Positions 26,299 to 36,675 of a stretch of 64,000 nucleotides of DNA are shown here, piece after piece. The stretch's first letter is position 1, and every line of letters starts with the position of its first letter. The notes beneath the pieces were generated by a model, which was given only the letters and a program-made list of their open reading frames with translations, made no database searches and was not told the DNA's origin. The translations under genes were made by a program, and so were the position numbers. This DNA is from Nitrosomonas oligotropha (GTDB lineage Bacteria > Pseudomonadota > Gammaproteobacteria > Burkholderiales > Nitrosomonadaceae). Location: positions 117,545 through 181,544 of the forward strand of contig NZ_QRBZ01000002.1 of the NCBI RefSeq assembly GCF_009833085.1, written 5' to 3'.

Positions 26299-27090
26299 AT
26301 GCTGAGAAAAAGAAAACAAAAAAATGACGATCATACTGAAAACCAGGAACGCTGGCTGGTGTCCTATGCTGATTTCATAACGCTGCTGTTTGCTTTTTTT
26401 GTGGTGATGTATGCCGTTTCATCGGTAAATGAAGGAAAGTACCGCGTTCTCAGTTCTTCGTTAGTGAGCGCATTTAAGAGCAGTAATCCGACAAACGCAG
26501 TGCCGGTGCAATCCACGGAATTTATACCGATCAATATCCATCCAACAAATGAAACGGATTCAATCAAACTGATTGATAATCTCAGTATTCATAAAGCGAA
26601 AAAACAAGAAAAAATGAAAAGCATGGCGAAAAATATTCTTCATGCTTTGGATCCTTTAGTGAAAGATGGTCAAGTGAGAATTACCCAGAGTTCTTTGGGA
26701 ATAACGGTTGAGATCAATGCCAGCGTTCTTTTTTCACCAGGACAAGCTAAATTGGCTGAGAATTCAAGCTTGACGCTACAGGCCGTAGCCAATGTGATCA
26801 AGGGTCATGAACATGAGATTCATGTTGAAGGACATACGGATAATATGCCCATCCACAATGGCAGTTTTCCATCAAACTGGGAATTATCGACTGCGCGTGC
26901 CAGCAGCGTAGTCAGATTATTTATAGAAAATGGCGTTGAAGCGCACCGGCTGACTGCAGTGGGATATGGCGAGAATCGGGCAATAGAAAGTAATGACACC
27001 CCTGAGGGAAGAAAAAGAAACCGCCGGGTATCGGTTATGATTTTATCTGCCGATCCGGATAAAGTAACTGAAATTCCTATCGTTGAGTAA
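26299..27090 (+). CDS. motD: Flagellar stator protein MotD (MotB type)
   Basis: A 263-residue stator B subunit. A basic N terminus leads into WLVSYADFITLLFAFFVVMYAVSS, whose Asp25 is the ion-binding residue. Next come a plug and linker region and a C-terminal OmpA-like peptidoglycan-binding domain (SPGQAKLAENSSLTLQAVANVI, VEGHTDNMPI, SNWELSTARASSVVRLFIE, RLTAVGYGENRAI, GRKRNRRVSVMIL). It pairs with motC. The 3' end faces flgN, with only 11 bp between the two stops and no obvious terminator. Confidence 0.93.
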   Translation: MLRKRKQKNDDHTENQERWLVSYADFITLLFAFFVVMYAVSSVNEGKYRVLSSSLVSAFKSSNPTNAVPVQSTEFIPINIHPTNETDSIKLIDNLSIHKAKKQEKMKSMAKNILHALDPLVKDGQVRITQSSLGITVEINASVLFSPGQAKLAENSSLTLQAVANVIKGHEHEIHVEGHTDNMPIHNGSFPSNWELSTARASSVVRLFIENGVEAHRLTAVGYGENRAIESNDTPEGRKRNRRVSVMILSADPDKVTEIPIVE

Positions 27091-27101
27091 TTGCGCAAAG
27101 A

Positions 27102-27566
27102 TCAAATGTAAGTTTGACCTTTTGGGCCATAGAGCGAAACATTTCCTGCTGCACAGTGCAGTGCGGCGAAAGCGCGTTGATTATGTTGCAGTTGAGTTGA
27201 AATCATCAAACCGTTTGAATGATTCAGCTGTTGAGCTATTCTTGCCAAATCGAGTAATTCATTCCATAAATTTTTTACTTCTAATAGATCTGAATGTTGC
27301 TCGATTAATCCCATCAACCAGGCATCAATACTGTTTTTCTCCAGATTCAGCCCTTGTTTCTTAAGATAATCAGTGCGATGTTCATCAAACTGAATCAATT
27401 CTTCGATTAAACGTGATTTATCTGAAGCCAGGAAATCTATCGCTTCTATTTTTCCTTCCACGAGTGCATTTTCTTCTTTTTTGAGAATCTCAATAAAAGC
27501 TTGAAAAATACCTTTTTCATCCTTCAGTTCTTTCAAAAAGCACATTACGTGCTGTGATGGAGACAT
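27102..27566 (-). CDS. flgN: FlgN flagellar chaperone
   Basis: A 154-residue, mostly helical protein of the FlgN family, the export chaperone of hook-filament junction proteins FlgK and FlgL. The helix EKGIFQAFIEILKKEENALVEGKIEAIDFLASDKSRLIEEL and the C-terminal helix around NELLDLARIAQQLNHSNGLMISTQLQHNQRAF are typical; both are cited here only as landmarks. FlgN is poorly conserved, and the assignment rests mainly on the helical pattern and on flgM immediately upstream on the same strand with a one-base overlap. Confidence 0.85.
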   Translation of the reverse strand: MSPSQHVMCFLKELKDEKGIFQAFIEILKKEENALVEGKIEAIDFLASDKSRLIEELIQFDEHRTDYLKKQGLNLEKNSIDAWLMGLIEQHSDLLEVKNLWNELLDLARIAQQLNHSNGLMISTQLQHNQRAFAALHCAAGNVSLYGPKGQTYI

Positions 27567-27871
27567 TAGACGGCACCTTTCTTCGATTGAATTAATTCTT
27601 TAACTGTTTCGAGTAATCGATCAGCCACAACTTCCGGATTTATCTGAAAATTACCTTCGCTAATCGCTTGTTTTATTTCCGCGACACGCGCAGTATTTAC
27701 GATCGAGCCATTTGCGGAACTGCTATCAATACTTTGCAGTTTCGCCGCATTCGGGCTTAAGTGCACACTATCTTCTTGACTCGCATCCTTGCTCGTTGTG
27801 ATATCCGCACGCCTTTTTCCATCACTGACAGATACGGTTGACACTGGCTGTAATGATTTATCTATTTTCAT
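27566..27871 (-). CDS. flgM: Anti-sigma-28 factor FlgM
   Basis: A 101-residue anti-sigma factor that holds FliA inactive until it is secreted through the finished hook-basal body. It shows the unstructured, Ser-rich N terminus (KIDKSLQPVSTVSVSDGKRR), then the sigma-binding C-terminal half SVHLSPNAAKLQ, RVAEIKQAISEGNFQINPEVVADRLLETVKEL. A ribosome binding site (AGAGGT) precedes ATG 27871, and a sigma-28 promoter lies about 35 bp upstream. This wiring makes a feedback loop with fliA in the same window. Confidence 0.93.
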   Translation of the reverse strand: MKIDKSLQPVSTVSVSDGKRRADITTSKDASQEDSVHLSPNAAKLQSIDSSSANGSIVNTARVAEIKQAISEGNFQINPEVVADRLLETVKELIQSKKGAV

Positions 27872-27904
27872 TTTTAGACCTCTTGACGAAATTCATTGAG
27901 TGCC

Positions 27905-27931
27905 TTATCGACACCTTTGCTCAGAACTTTA
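27905..27931 (-). promoter_or_regulatory. Sigma-28 (FliA) promoter of flgM-flgN
   Basis: On the minus strand the sequence reads TAAAGTTC (27924-27931), 11 bp, then GTCGATAA (27905-27912). The enterobacterial sigma-28 consensus is TAAAGTTT-N11-GCCGATAA, so only two positions differ and the spacing is exact. The expected transcript start (about 27898) leaves a leader of about 27 nt with the AGAGGT ribosome binding site. Confidence 0.82.
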
Positions 27932-28155
27932 GTAATCAAAGCTTTTTCATGAAGCTTAGGAATATTAAAGCAAATGATTAAATTTTATTTTGTTGTAATG
28001 TTGTTACGACACAAGTTGAAATGAAATTCAGTGTTTTTTAAATATATATAATTCTATTATTTTGCAGGGTTTGGGTGACTGGTAAACCAAATGGATATCG
28101 TAGATAATCAATTTTCCTCGGAAATCATCATATATTATTTTTAACCGGTAGCTAA

Positions 28156-28905
28156 ATGTCTTTCATATTTAAAGCAAGTGCCAGCGCATTTCGTGACTTA
28201 GTACGCTTCAAGATTGCTTGGATCATTATTTGGCCAATTTTGGTTTCGATCCTATTCTGGTTCATCATCGGTTTTGTTTTTCAGAATAGTTTTTCTGAAT
28301 TAGTCGCCATGTTATTTGATCAGATTGGAATTGGCGAATGGTTGCGGAATCTTGAGTCCGATTGGGTGTCCGCTGTTATTCAGAATCTCATATACTTTAT
28401 GGTGTATGTGCCGCTCGTAATAATGACAACACTGATGATTACCGCTATTTTTATAATGCCAGCGCTTATCAATCTGGTGGCGAATCGTGACTATCCCGAA
28501 CTCAAGCGGGAATATGGCGGTTCCATCGCCGGCAGTGTCATCAATGCAATTCTGGCTTGCGGTGTTTTCATACTCATTTGGGTGGTCACGTTACCGTTAT
28601 GGGCGGTAGGCGCGGGTATCATTATTCCTTTTGCTGCCGCCGCCTTTATGAATCAGCAGCTATTCCGCTACGATGCATTATCGGAGCATGCCAGCAAACA
28701 AGAAATCAAGACGATATGCGCGGAAAACAGATATTCACTGTGGGGATTGGGATTGTTGACCGGGCTAATTCAATTTATACCGGTACTCAATTTGCTGGCG
28801 CCAATTTATACCGCGCTCGCGTTTATTCATTTTGGATTGGATCATCTGAAGATCTTGCGCGCTCAAAATCTACTGGATAACAACTTACCTGCGGATAATC
28901 ACTAG
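28156..28905 (+). CDS. EI24/CysZ-like membrane protein
   Basis: A 249-residue inner-membrane protein of the EI24 (etoposide-induced 2.4) family, related to sulfate permease CysZ. It has several hydrophobic segments (IAWIIIWPILVSILFWFIIG, LIYFMVYVPLVIMTTLMITAIFIMPAL by position 90-125) and the conserved box RYDALSEHASKQEI near residue 173. The loop NRDYPELKREYGGSIAGS is also typical. In Gram-negatives the function of the betaproteobacterial branch is not settled. DUF3025 follows 48 bp later on the same strand. Confidence 0.85.
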   Translation: MSFIFKASASAFRDLVRFKIAWIIIWPILVSILFWFIIGFVFQNSFSELVAMLFDQIGIGEWLRNLESDWVSAVIQNLIYFMVYVPLVIMTTLMITAIFIMPALINLVANRDYPELKREYGGSIAGSVINAILACGVFILIWVVTLPLWAVGAGIIIPFAAAAFMNQQLFRYDALSEHASKQEIKTICAENRYSLWGLGLLTGLIQFIPVLNLLAPIYTALAFIHFGLDHLKILRAQNLLDNNLPADNH

Positions 28906-28953
28906 CCCGTAGCCGTTGAAGCAGTAATAATTCCGGTCAAACTGAAATCAGGA

Positions 28954-29787
28954 ATGAATGTGCAACAGTGGAATCCTGATTTCATTGAGCTTTCACCGAT
29001 ATTTAAGCCTTTTTTGTATCTGCAGGGCTATTTCAAGAATCAGCAATCCTGGCCCGAGCCTGACGATTTAAATAAGCTCTGCGCCTTGCAGAGCCGGGAG
29101 ATGCTGACCCGATCTGGAAAACCAGTTTGCTTTGTACCTCAGCTTCCTGGAAAGCTTGATGCTGAGCAACGATATGAGTCCGGAATTTATTTGACAGGTC
29201 AGATACCGACCAGAGTAGAAAATTGGCACGATTTTTTTAATGCTTTGGTATGGCAAATTTTTCCGCGCGCTAAGTCCGTGCTGAACCAGTTGCATTATCA
29301 GGCGCAGTTGGTCGAGTTATCGAATCAGGAACCAAATCGGTGCAAATTACGAGATGCTGCAACGCTGCTCGATGAATCTGGTGTGATTGTCGTATGCAGT
29401 CAGGCAGCATTAATCCAGTTGATAAAAGATTTTGAATGGAAGGAATTATTTTGGCGGCAGCGAAAAACGGTGTTGTCATCAATGCGTTTTTTTGTTTTTG
29501 GCCATGGATTGTACGAGAAGGCATTGAATCCCTATACCGGTATGACAGGCAAAGCGGTAATTTTTAATGTGCCGGAAACTTTCTTTGCGCAGAATTTACC
29601 GGCGCAATTGTGTGCTATCGATGCCATGTTGGAGCTTTATTTATTGCAAACGTTATCGTCAAGTTCCGATTTGGTGCCGGTTCCGCTTTTGGGGTATCCG
29701 GGCTGGATTGGCGATAACAACAACGAGCCTTACTATGAAAATAAACAATATTTTCGTGATCGCCCTAAACCCAGGCAAATGAGATAA
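28954..29787 (+). CDS. DUF3025 family protein
   Basis: A 277-residue protein of the DUF3025 family, common in beta- and gammaproteobacteria, function unknown. Family marks are WPEPDDLNKLCA, YESGIYLTGQIPTRVENWHDFFNALVW (by position about 70-97), FPRAKSVLNQLHY, LTLFDESGV-like AATLLDESGVIVVCS, and the end VPVPLLGYPGWIGDNN, YYENKQYFRD. It has no signal peptide and is probably cytoplasmic. It follows the EI24 gene and precedes ndk. Confidence 0.87.
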   Translation: MNVQQWNPDFIELSPIFKPFLYLQGYFKNQQSWPEPDDLNKLCALQSREMLTRSGKPVCFVPQLPGKLDAEQRYESGIYLTGQIPTRVENWHDFFNALVWQIFPRAKSVLNQLHYQAQLVELSNQEPNRCKLRDAATLLDESGVIVVCSQAALIQLIKDFEWKELFWRQRKTVLSSMRFFVFGHGLYEKALNPYTGMTGKAVIFNVPETFFAQNLPAQLCAIDAMLELYLLQTLSSSSDLVPVPLLGYPGWIGDNNNEPYYENKQYFRDRPKPRQMR

Positions 29788-29941
29788 GCGTTTTTCTTTA
29801 TCGATTCTCACAGGTGCATGGATTGCATGGATTCCGCAACGAAAAACGCCCGGCACCGGAATTAATCCATATGTTTTACGAATCCCGGCTGTTTTTTTGT
29901 TAAAATACACCGCTTAATTTACTAATTTATTGGAGTATTTA

Positions 29942-30367
29942 ATGGCAATTGAAAGGACACTATCCATCATTAAACCGGATGCTGTGGCGAAGAATGTAAT
30001 TGGGCAAATTTATTCCCGTTTTGAATCAAATGGTTTGAAAATCATTGCGGCACGGATGATGCATTTATCACAAGCTGAAGCTGAGCAATTTTACGCCGTG
30101 CATCGTGCGCGTCCGTTTTTTAACGATCTGGTTAAATTTATGACCTCGGGTCCTGTGATGGTGCAAGTATTGGAAGGGGATGACGCCATTAAAAAGAACC
30201 GCGATTTAATGGGCGCTACCGATCCCAAGAAAGCGGAGAAAGGAACGATTCGCGCCGATTTTGCCGACAGCATTGACGCCAATGCGGTACATGGTTCCGA
30301 TGCACCGGAAACAGCAGCGATTGAAATTGCCTGTTTTTTTCCAACATTAAATATCCATTCCCGTTGA
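29942..30367 (+). CDS. ndk: Nucleoside diphosphate kinase
   Basis: A 141-residue kinase that balances NTP and dNTP pools by ping-pong phosphate transfer through His in [12 protein letters not shown] (about residue 117). The opening [39 protein letters not shown] and [13 protein letters not shown] are all present. ATG 29942 lies 8 bp after a GGAG box, so the frame's upstream TTG is not needed. TAAAATACA about 40 bp upstream is a likely -10 element. It heads the ndk-rlmN-pilW-rodZ-ispG-hisS-yfgM-bamB-der run found in many betaproteobacteria. Confidence 0.97.
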   Translation: MAIERTLSIIKPDAVAKNVIGQIYSRFESNGLKIIAARMMHLSQAEAEQFYAVHRARPFFNDLVKFMTSGPVMVQVLEGDDAIKKNRDLMGATDPKKAEKGTIRADFADSIDANAVHGSDAPETAAIEIACFFPTLNIHSR

Positions 30368-30391
30368 AGCACTGCGTACTGTAGCTCAATA

Positions 30392-31492
30392 GTGACAATC
30401 AATCTGTTAAATTACGATGGCAAAGGTCTGGCTGATCTTTGCACCGGAATAGGCGAAAAACCTTTTCGCGCCAAGCAGCTGTTGCACTGGATCCATCAAT
30501 CCGGTACAGCGGATTTTGCTGCGATGAGCGACTTGGCCAAAAGTTTGCGTGAAAAACTTGCTGCGATGGCGGTTATCGAATTGCCGCAGATCACTTCGGA
30601 TCATGTCGCCGCAGACGGTACCCGCAAATGGCTGCTATCCGTCGGTTCCGGCAATGGCATAGAAACGGTATTCATACCGGAAGCAAATCGCGGCACGCTA
30701 TGTGTCTCCAGTCAGGTAGGATGCGCTTTGGCCTGTACCTTCTGTTCAACGGGGATGCAAGGTTTTAATCGTAATTTAACAGTGGCCGAAATTATCGGGC
30801 AGTTGTGGATTGCCAACAAAACCGTAGGATTGGATGCCAACGATAAAGTACCACATGCAAACAGAGCCGTGACTAATGTGGTGATGATGGGCATGGGTGA
30901 ACCCCTAGCCAATTTTGATAATGTGGTGACTGCGCTGGACATCATGCTGGATGATCATGCTTATGGTCTTTCACGCCGGCGTGTCACGGTCAGTACATCC
31001 GGGCTGGTGCCCGCCATCGATCGATTACGCGAGCGTTGCCCGGTCGCTTTGGCGATTTCCTTGCATGCGCCGAACGATGCATTACGCGATCAATTGGTGC
31101 CGATCAATAAGAAATATCCGATCAAGGAGCTGTTGGCTGCCTGTCAGCGCTATCTGCCATCGGCGCCGCGTGATTTCATCACGTTTGAGTATGTCATGCT
31201 GGACGGTGTGAATGACAGTGTTGTGCATGCGCGCGAGCTGATAAAACTGGTGCAGGATGTTCCCTGCAAATTCAATTTAATCCCGTTCAATTCATTCCCG
31301 GGTTCCGGTTTCAAGCGCTCAAGCGCGGAAGCTGTGCGGATTTTTCGTGATGTATTGATGCAAGCGGGATTGGTGACTACGGTGCGGAAAACCCGTGGTG
31401 ACGATATAGCGGCGGCATGCGGTCAGCTTGCCGGGCAGGTGAAGGACAAAACACGCCGTACCGCTAATTTAAAGACAGAGGCGATGCAGTGA
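30392..31492 (+). CDS. rlmN: 23S rRNA/tRNA adenine-C2 methyltransferase RlmN
   Basis: A 366-residue radical SAM enzyme that methylates C2 of A2503 in 23S rRNA and A37 in some tRNAs. It carries the [4Fe-4S] motif [15 protein letters not shown], the substrate loop [10 protein letters not shown] with a catalytic Cys nearby, the [12 protein letters not shown] motif and the C-terminal catalytic Cys region ([17 protein letters not shown]). The start is GTG 30392. Its 3' end overlaps pilW by 4 bp. Confidence 0.96.
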   Translation: MTINLLNYDGKGLADLCTGIGEKPFRAKQLLHWIHQSGTADFAAMSDLAKSLREKLAAMAVIELPQITSDHVAADGTRKWLLSVGSGNGIETVFIPEANRGTLCVSSQVGCALACTFCSTGMQGFNRNLTVAEIIGQLWIANKTVGLDANDKVPHANRAVTNVVMMGMGEPLANFDNVVTALDIMLDDHAYGLSRRRVTVSTSGLVPAIDRLRERCPVALAISLHAPNDALRDQLVPINKKYPIKELLAACQRYLPSAPRDFITFEYVMLDGVNDSVVHARELIKLVQDVPCKFNLIPFNSFPGSGFKRSSAEAVRIFRDVLMQAGLVTTVRKTRGDDIAAACGQLAGQVKDKTRRTANLKTEAMQ

Positions 31493-32277
31493 AAAAAAAG
31501 CTGTTATTTTTTTTCACACTGCTGCAATTTCTGATAGGGTTTAGCGGTTGCGTGCAACAATCAATGAATAACGGAATGCCGGTTCAAGCAAATTCGGACC
31601 GGGCTTTTCAAAGTGCAAAGATTCATACGGAACTGGCGGCGGAATATTTTTACCGCGGCCAGCTCGATGTGGCGATCGAAGAAGTTAACGAAGCATTAAA
31701 AGCGCAATCCAATTATGCGCTGGCCTACAATGTGCTGGGGCTGATTAACATGACGTTGAATGAAGATAGCAAAGCACTGGATAATTTTGAGCGCGCTATT
31801 CGTCTGGCGCCGAGGAATTCGGAAATCCGCAATAACTACGGATGGTTCCTATGCCAGCGCTTTTCACAGCGCATGGATGAAGCCATTGATCATTTTATGA
31901 CGGCTGCTAGAGATCCTCTTTACGCAACACCGGAAATGTCTTATACCAACGCCGGGATTTGCGAGGTTAAGCGCCAGAATTACACTGAAGCAAAAGTTTT
32001 TTTACAAAAAGCATTATCCCTAAAGTCCAATTATGCGCCCGCAGCGATCGGACTGATTGATATCGATTTTCAGCGCGGTAATTTAGCCGATGCAAAATCC
32101 AAGCTCGCGCTGTTTTTGCAAAATAATACGCAAACAGCCGAGAGTCTGCTGATGGCGATAAAGATTGAACAGGCAATGGGTAATCAATTAGCCGTCGAGA
32201 GCTACATTTTTCAATTGCAGAAACATTTTCCGGAATCTAAAGAAACGGCCATGATTCGAGAAGGAAGGGTGAGATAA
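31489..32277 (+). CDS. pilW: Type IV pilus biogenesis/stability lipoprotein PilW (PilF)
   Basis: A 262-residue outer-membrane lipoprotein with a lipobox ending FSGC (about residue 21) and about six TPR repeats ([53 protein letters not shown] by position, and so on). It corresponds to PilW/PilF, which helps assemble the PilQ secretin multimer for type IV pili. It lies between rlmN and rodZ, as in Neisseria and Pseudomonas, and overlaps both at its ends. No other pilus genes are in the window. Confidence 0.93.
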   Translation: MKKKLLFFFTLLQFLIGFSGCVQQSMNNGMPVQANSDRAFQSAKIHTELAAEYFYRGQLDVAIEEVNEALKAQSNYALAYNVLGLINMTLNEDSKALDNFERAIRLAPRNSEIRNNYGWFLCQRFSQRMDEAIDHFMTAARDPLYATPEMSYTNAGICEVKRQNYTEAKVFLQKALSLKSNYAPAAIGLIDIDFQRGNLADAKSKLALFLQNNTQTAESLLMAIKIEQAMGNQLAVESYIFQLQKHFPESKETAMIREGRVR

Positions 32278-33464
32278 TGACGATGACCGATGAAAAGAGC
32301 AGCAATGATCGTTCGTTTCCTGAGAATGCGTCTCCGGATCCAATGACGCATGGAAATGTACACATAATCGCGACGGAAACGATCGAATCGCCTGACAAAC
32401 CCGCGAACGATTTCAGTCCGCTGGCTTCCGGTTTTGATAGTCATCAAAAGCAATTGCAAACGAATAATAACTACAACAGCATGAATACTTCATTTGATAA
32501 TAAGCCGGCCAGAAATGAATTCAACGCTATCGATTCGGCGAGTGTCGTACAAAGCGTCGGGCACTTGTTGCGTAATGCGAGAACGGCCAAAGGCTTGAGT
32601 ATTGATGATGTATCGCGGCAATTGCGGTTGTCGTCGCAACAGATTGAAGCGATAGAAAAAGAAGATTTTGAAAAATTACCCGGACGGACTTTCCTGCGCG
32701 GCTTTATCCGCAATTATGCCAATCTGGTTCAACTGGATCCCGTTCCGCTGCTGCAAATGCTTCCCGAATCGACCCGGGTGATATCGACTTACGAGCGCAC
32801 ACCGTTTAAAAACAAACAAATATCGTTTTCGTCGAATCGTGAAAAGCCGGGCAATCACTCATTGATCATTGCGATCATTTTATTTGTCATCATCTTGGGC
32901 GCGTATTTCCTTTTTGAAAACGGCGGCTGGAATAAAAATTCTGATACCAGCGCCGCAAGTGAAGAAACAAAAACGGAGTCCGCGACTGCCTCGGTGGAAA
33001 TTCAGCTGCCTTTGCCGGGAGTGATTAAAAATACATCCAATACATCTGACTTACCAGTCAATAAGCCATCGGATGTGAGTAATCCGGTTTCCGGCGCGGA
33101 AAATGCGGCGGCTCAGGCGGATGCAAAAGCTGAAAGCGCGGCAGAAAATAAGTCTGTTGTTGAAAAAACCGAAAAAACTGGAAAAACCGATAAAACTGAG
33201 AAAACCGCTGCTTTCGATAAAAACACCGGGCATTTATATTTCAAACTTACCGGCGATTCATGGATCAAAGTGGTGGATGGCAAAGGTGTGACGGTGTTCG
33301 AGCAGCTCAAAAAGAGCGGCAGCGAGCAGATTGTCACGGGTAAGCGGCCGCTATCCCTGGTCATTGGCAATGCATCGGGTGTCAATCTCACCTATAATGA
33401 TAAGGAAATCGATATTTCATCCTATAAGAAACAAGGTGGAACCGCGCGTTTCACGCTCGAATAA
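32277..33464 (+). CDS. rodZ: Cytoskeletal protein RodZ (HTH, TM, DUF4115)
   Basis: A 395-residue bitopic inner-membrane protein that links MreB to cell-wall elongation. It has a helix-turn-helix (LLRNARTAKGLSIDDVSRQL, IEKEDFEKLPGRTFLRGFIRNYA), one membrane helix (LIIAIILFVIILGAYFLF), a Lys/Glu/Thr-rich periplasmic linker with KTEKTGKTDKTEKT repeats, and a C-terminal beta domain (GHLYFKLTGDSWIKVVDG). The N terminus before the HTH is about 90 residues longer than usual and of low complexity. An internal ATG (32481) would give a more typical protein, so the true start is open. Confidence 0.93.
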   Translation: MTMTDEKSSNDRSFPENASPDPMTHGNVHIIATETIESPDKPANDFSPLASGFDSHQKQLQTNNNYNSMNTSFDNKPARNEFNAIDSASVVQSVGHLLRNARTAKGLSIDDVSRQLRLSSQQIEAIEKEDFEKLPGRTFLRGFIRNYANLVQLDPVPLLQMLPESTRVISTYERTPFKNKQISFSSNREKPGNHSLIIAIILFVIILGAYFLFENGGWNKNSDTSAASEETKTESATASVEIQLPLPGVIKNTSNTSDLPVNKPSDVSNPVSGAENAAAQADAKAESAAENKSVVEKTEKTGKTDKTEKTAAFDKNTGHLYFKLTGDSWIKVVDGKGVTVFEQLKKSGSEQIVTGKRPLSLVIGNASGVNLTYNDKEIDISSYKKQGGTARFTLE

Positions 33465-33502
33465 AAGTACCTGTAATCTTTTGATCTCAATACAATTAAA
33501 TT

Positions 33503-34741
33503 ATGCCTGAGAAAAGTTCTGCAATAAATCGCCGATCCAGTGTGGGTGTCCGGATTGGTTCTATCATGCTGGGTGGCGGTGCGCCGGTCGTCGTGCAATC
33601 CATGACGAATACGGATACGGTTGACGAAATTGCCACGACCGAACAAGTTGCGCAATTGGCGCGCGCCGGATCCGAATTGGTGCGTATCACCGTCAATTCC
33701 ATGGAAGCGGCGAAAGCGGTAGCCGGAATCCGCGCGCGTTTGGACGATATGGACTGCCATGTGCCGCTGGTCGGTGATTTCCACTTCAACGGCCACAAGC
33801 TGTTGACCAGTTATCCCGATTGCGCCAAGGCTCTGGCGAAATTCCGGATCAATCCGGGAAATGTCGGCCACGGCAAAAAACGCGATGAACAATTCGCTAC
33901 GTTGATTGAAACCGCGTGTAAATATGACAAACCGGTGCGTATAGGCGTCAATTGGGGAAGTTTGGATCCGGAAATGCTGGCGCGTATCATGGACCAGAAT
34001 GCTGCTTCCAGCGATCCGCAAGATGCCAAATACGTCATGCGCGAAGCGCTGATCACCTCGGCGCTGGAAAGCGCGGCCAAGGCGGAAGAAATCGGCTTGA
34101 ACCGTAACAAGATCGTTTTATCGTGCAAAGTCAGCGGTGTGCAGGACTTGATTATGGTTTACCGCGAATTGGCTGCGCGCTGTGATTATGCGTTGCATTT
34201 GGGATTGACCGAAGCGGGTATGGGCTCGAAAGGGATCGTGGCATCCACGGCGGCATTGGCCGTGCTGTTGCAGGAAGGCATCGGCGATACGATTCGAATC
34301 TCGTTGACACCGGAACCGGGCGGCAGCCGTTCGCGCGAAGTGATTGTCGCACAAGAGATTTTGCAAACGATGGGATTGCGCGCGTTCGTTCCGCTGGTAG
34401 CAGCATGCCCGGGATGCGGCCGCACCACCAGCACGTATTTCCAGGAACTGGCGGAAAGCATCCAAGCGTATGTGCGTGACGAAATGGTGGTATGGCGCGA
34501 GCAATACGATGGCGTTGAGAATATGTCACTGGCTGTGATGGGATGTGTGGTGAACGGCCCGGGTGAAAGCAAGCACGCCAATATCGGCATCAGTTTGCCG
34601 GGTTCCGGTGAAAATCCGGTGGCGCCGGTATTCGTGGACGGACAAAAAACCGTTACCTTGAAAGGCGATAATATCGCCAACGAATTCCGCGCGATTGTCG
34701 ATCGATATGTCAGCGAAAAGTATCCGAGAAAAGCTGTCTGA
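33503..34741 (+). CDS. ispG: (E)-4-hydroxy-3-methylbut-2-enyl-diphosphate synthase IspG
   Basis: A 412-residue iron-sulfur enzyme of the MEP isoprenoid pathway. The TIM-barrel opening ([18 protein letters not shown]), the VGDFHFNGH segment and the [4Fe-4S] ligands in [10 protein letters not shown] and [10 protein letters not shown] with the downstream Glu are present. The insertion between barrel and cluster domain makes it the bacterial type. The stop overlaps the hisS start (TGATGG). Confidence 0.97.
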   Translation: MPEKSSAINRRSSVGVRIGSIMLGGGAPVVVQSMTNTDTVDEIATTEQVAQLARAGSELVRITVNSMEAAKAVAGIRARLDDMDCHVPLVGDFHFNGHKLLTSYPDCAKALAKFRINPGNVGHGKKRDEQFATLIETACKYDKPVRIGVNWGSLDPEMLARIMDQNAASSDPQDAKYVMREALITSALESAAKAEEIGLNRNKIVLSCKVSGVQDLIMVYRELAARCDYALHLGLTEAGMGSKGIVASTAALAVLLQEGIGDTIRISLTPEPGGSRSREVIVAQEILQTMGLRAFVPLVAACPGCGRTTSTYFQELAESIQAYVRDEMVVWREQYDGVENMSLAVMGCVVNGPGESKHANIGISLPGSGENPVAPVFVDGQKTVTLKGDNIANEFRAIVDRYVSEKYPRKAV

Positions 34742-36000
34742 TGGCTAATGGTGTTAAAGCAATCCGCGGGATGAACGACATCCTGCCGGATGAATCGTAT
34801 CTCTGGGCGTATTTTGAACAAACGGTACAGCAGTGGCTTGCCGCGTATGGTTACCGCAATATCCGTACTCCTATCGTCGAACAAACCGATCTATTTATCC
34901 GTTCCATTGGAGAAGTTACTGATATTGTTGAGAAGGAGATGTATACCTTCGTGGATCATCTCAACAATGACAGCTTAACATTGCGGCCGGAAGGCACGGC
35001 TTCATGCGTGCGTGCTGTGATCGAACATAGTTTGCTATATTCCGGTCCGCAGCGCTTGTATTATGCCGGTCCGATGTTCCGCCACGAGCGTCCGCAAAAA
35101 GGCCGTTACCGGCAGTTTCATCAAGTCGGCGTGGAAGCATTGGGTTATGCCGGGCCGGATATCGACGCGGAGCTGATCGTGATGTGCGCGCGTCTGTGGG
35201 ATTTACTGGGGATTTCAGGCTTACGGCTGGAAATCAGTACACTCGGCAACACCGAGTCGCGCGCGCTGCATCGCGCCCGGTTGATCAAATACTTTGAACA
35301 GCACCGCGATGCGCTCGATGAAGATTCATTACGGCGTTTGCATACCAATCCGCTGCGCATCCTCGACAGCAAGAATCCGGCAATACAGGGCATCATCAAC
35401 AATGCGCCGAAGCTGATGGATGATCTGGACGCCGAGTCGCTCAGCCATTTTGAATCTTTGCAGCATATTCTGCGGGCGCGAGGCATTAATTTTGAAATTA
35501 ACCTGCGCTTGGTGCGCGGGCTTGATTATTACAATCGCACCGTATTTGAATGGGTTACCGACAAGCTCGGCGCGCAAGGAACGGTGTGCGCGGGCGGACG
35601 TTATGATGGTTTGATTGAGCAAGTAGGCGGCAAGCCTTCACCGGCTTGCGGTTTTGCCATGGGTATCGAACGCTTGCTGGCATTGATGCAGGAATGCGGC
35701 AAGGAGATTGCGCAACCGGCGCCGGATATTTATATTGTTCACCAAGGCGATCAGGCGATGGATTACGCTTGGACTTGCGCTGAATTTCTCCGCGATGAAG
35801 GGCTTGATGTCATTTTGCATTGCGGTGGCGGCAGCTTCAAATCGCAAATGAAAAAGGCCGATGGTTGCGGCGCCCGCTATGCCATGATTATCGGCGATGA
35901 TGAATGCCAGGCGCAAGAAGTGACGCTGAAACCGTTGCGTGAACCGGTCGAACAAGCAAGAGTGAAATTAAACACCGTTACTGAGTTAATTAATAAATAA
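34741..36000 (+). CDS. hisS: Histidyl-tRNA synthetase
   Basis: A 419-residue class II aminoacyl-tRNA synthetase. Motif 1 ([13 protein letters not shown] and [18 protein letters not shown]), motif 2 ([15 protein letters not shown] and [19 protein letters not shown]), the histidine-A motif [13 protein letters not shown] and motif 3 ([16 protein letters not shown]) are all visible, followed by the anticodon-binding domain. It follows ispG without a gap, in the common order. Confidence 0.97.
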   Translation: MANGVKAIRGMNDILPDESYLWAYFEQTVQQWLAAYGYRNIRTPIVEQTDLFIRSIGEVTDIVEKEMYTFVDHLNNDSLTLRPEGTASCVRAVIEHSLLYSGPQRLYYAGPMFRHERPQKGRYRQFHQVGVEALGYAGPDIDAELIVMCARLWDLLGISGLRLEISTLGNTESRALHRARLIKYFEQHRDALDEDSLRRLHTNPLRILDSKNPAIQGIINNAPKLMDDLDAESLSHFESLQHILRARGINFEINLRLVRGLDYYNRTVFEWVTDKLGAQGTVCAGGRYDGLIEQVGGKPSPACGFAMGIERLLALMQECGKEIAQPAPDIYIVHQGDQAMDYAWTCAEFLRDEGLDVILHCGGGSFKSQMKKADGCGARYAMIIGDDECQAQEVTLKPLREPVEQARVKLNTVTELINK

Positions 36001-36039
36001 TATTATTATCAATAGTTTAGCATTAATCAGGAAAATACC

Positions 36040-36675
36040 ATGGCATATTCTCACGAAGATCAGGAAAGAATTGAAGGATTCGCTGCGTGGTGGAATCGGT
36101 ACGGCAACACGATCACCATTTTTTTGATTGCGGTTCTTGTCACGGCTGGCGGTACCAAAGCCTGGCAGTATTATCAGCAAAAACAGGCACTGCAAGCGGC
36201 CGATTTGTACGCTTTATTGCAGCAGGTGCAAACCAGCGAAGATGCCGCAAAAATAAACGATGCGGCGCAGCTGTTGACAACAGGTTATCCATCCAGCGGC
36301 TATGCGCCCCGGGCGGCGCTGATCGCCGCGCAAGCCGATGTGCAGGCGGGCAATAACAAGCGTGCTATACAAACCTTGCAATGGATTATCGATCATGCCA
36401 AAGAAACTGAAATGCACGATCTGGCGCGCTTAAGATTGTCCGGCATTTTACTGGACGAAGGAAAATACGACGAAGCATTACGGTTGTTGAGCACTGGGCA
36501 CGGTAAAACTTTCGCCGGATTGTATTTGGATCGCAAGGGCGATATTCAAGTGGCGGCCGGCAAAATTGCCGAGGCCAAACTGAGCTATCAGGAAGCGATT
36601 GATAAAATGAACAAAAGTAACAATTACTTCAATATCGTCCAGATGAAACTGGATGCACTGGGCGATTCCGATTAG
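36040..36675 (+). CDS. yfgM: YfgM-like tetratricopeptide membrane protein
   Basis: A 211-residue inner-membrane protein with the YfgM opening SHEDQERIEGFAAWWNRYGN, one membrane helix (TITIFLIAVLVTAGGTKAWQ) and a periplasmic TPR-like region. YfgM is an ancillary subunit of the SecYEG translocon that works with the chaperone PpiD. The hisS-yfgM-bamB-der order supports the assignment. Its last 23 bases overlap the first possible start of bamB. Confidence 0.9.
   Translation: MAYSHEDQERIEGFAAWWNRYGNTITIFLIAVLVTAGGTKAWQYYQQKQALQAADLYALLQQVQTSEDAAKINDAAQLLTTGYPSSGYAPRAALIAAQADVQAGNNKRAIQTLQWIIDHAKETEMHDLARLRLSGILLDEGKYDEALRLLSTGHGKTFAGLYLDRKGDIQVAAGKIAEAKLSYQEAIDKMNKSNNYFNIVQMKLDALGDSD

Noticed and set aside
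29788..29849. GCGTTTTTC and GAAAAACGC inverted pair before ndk
   Set aside because: The nine-base arms are 44 bases apart and match no known leader; probably chance.
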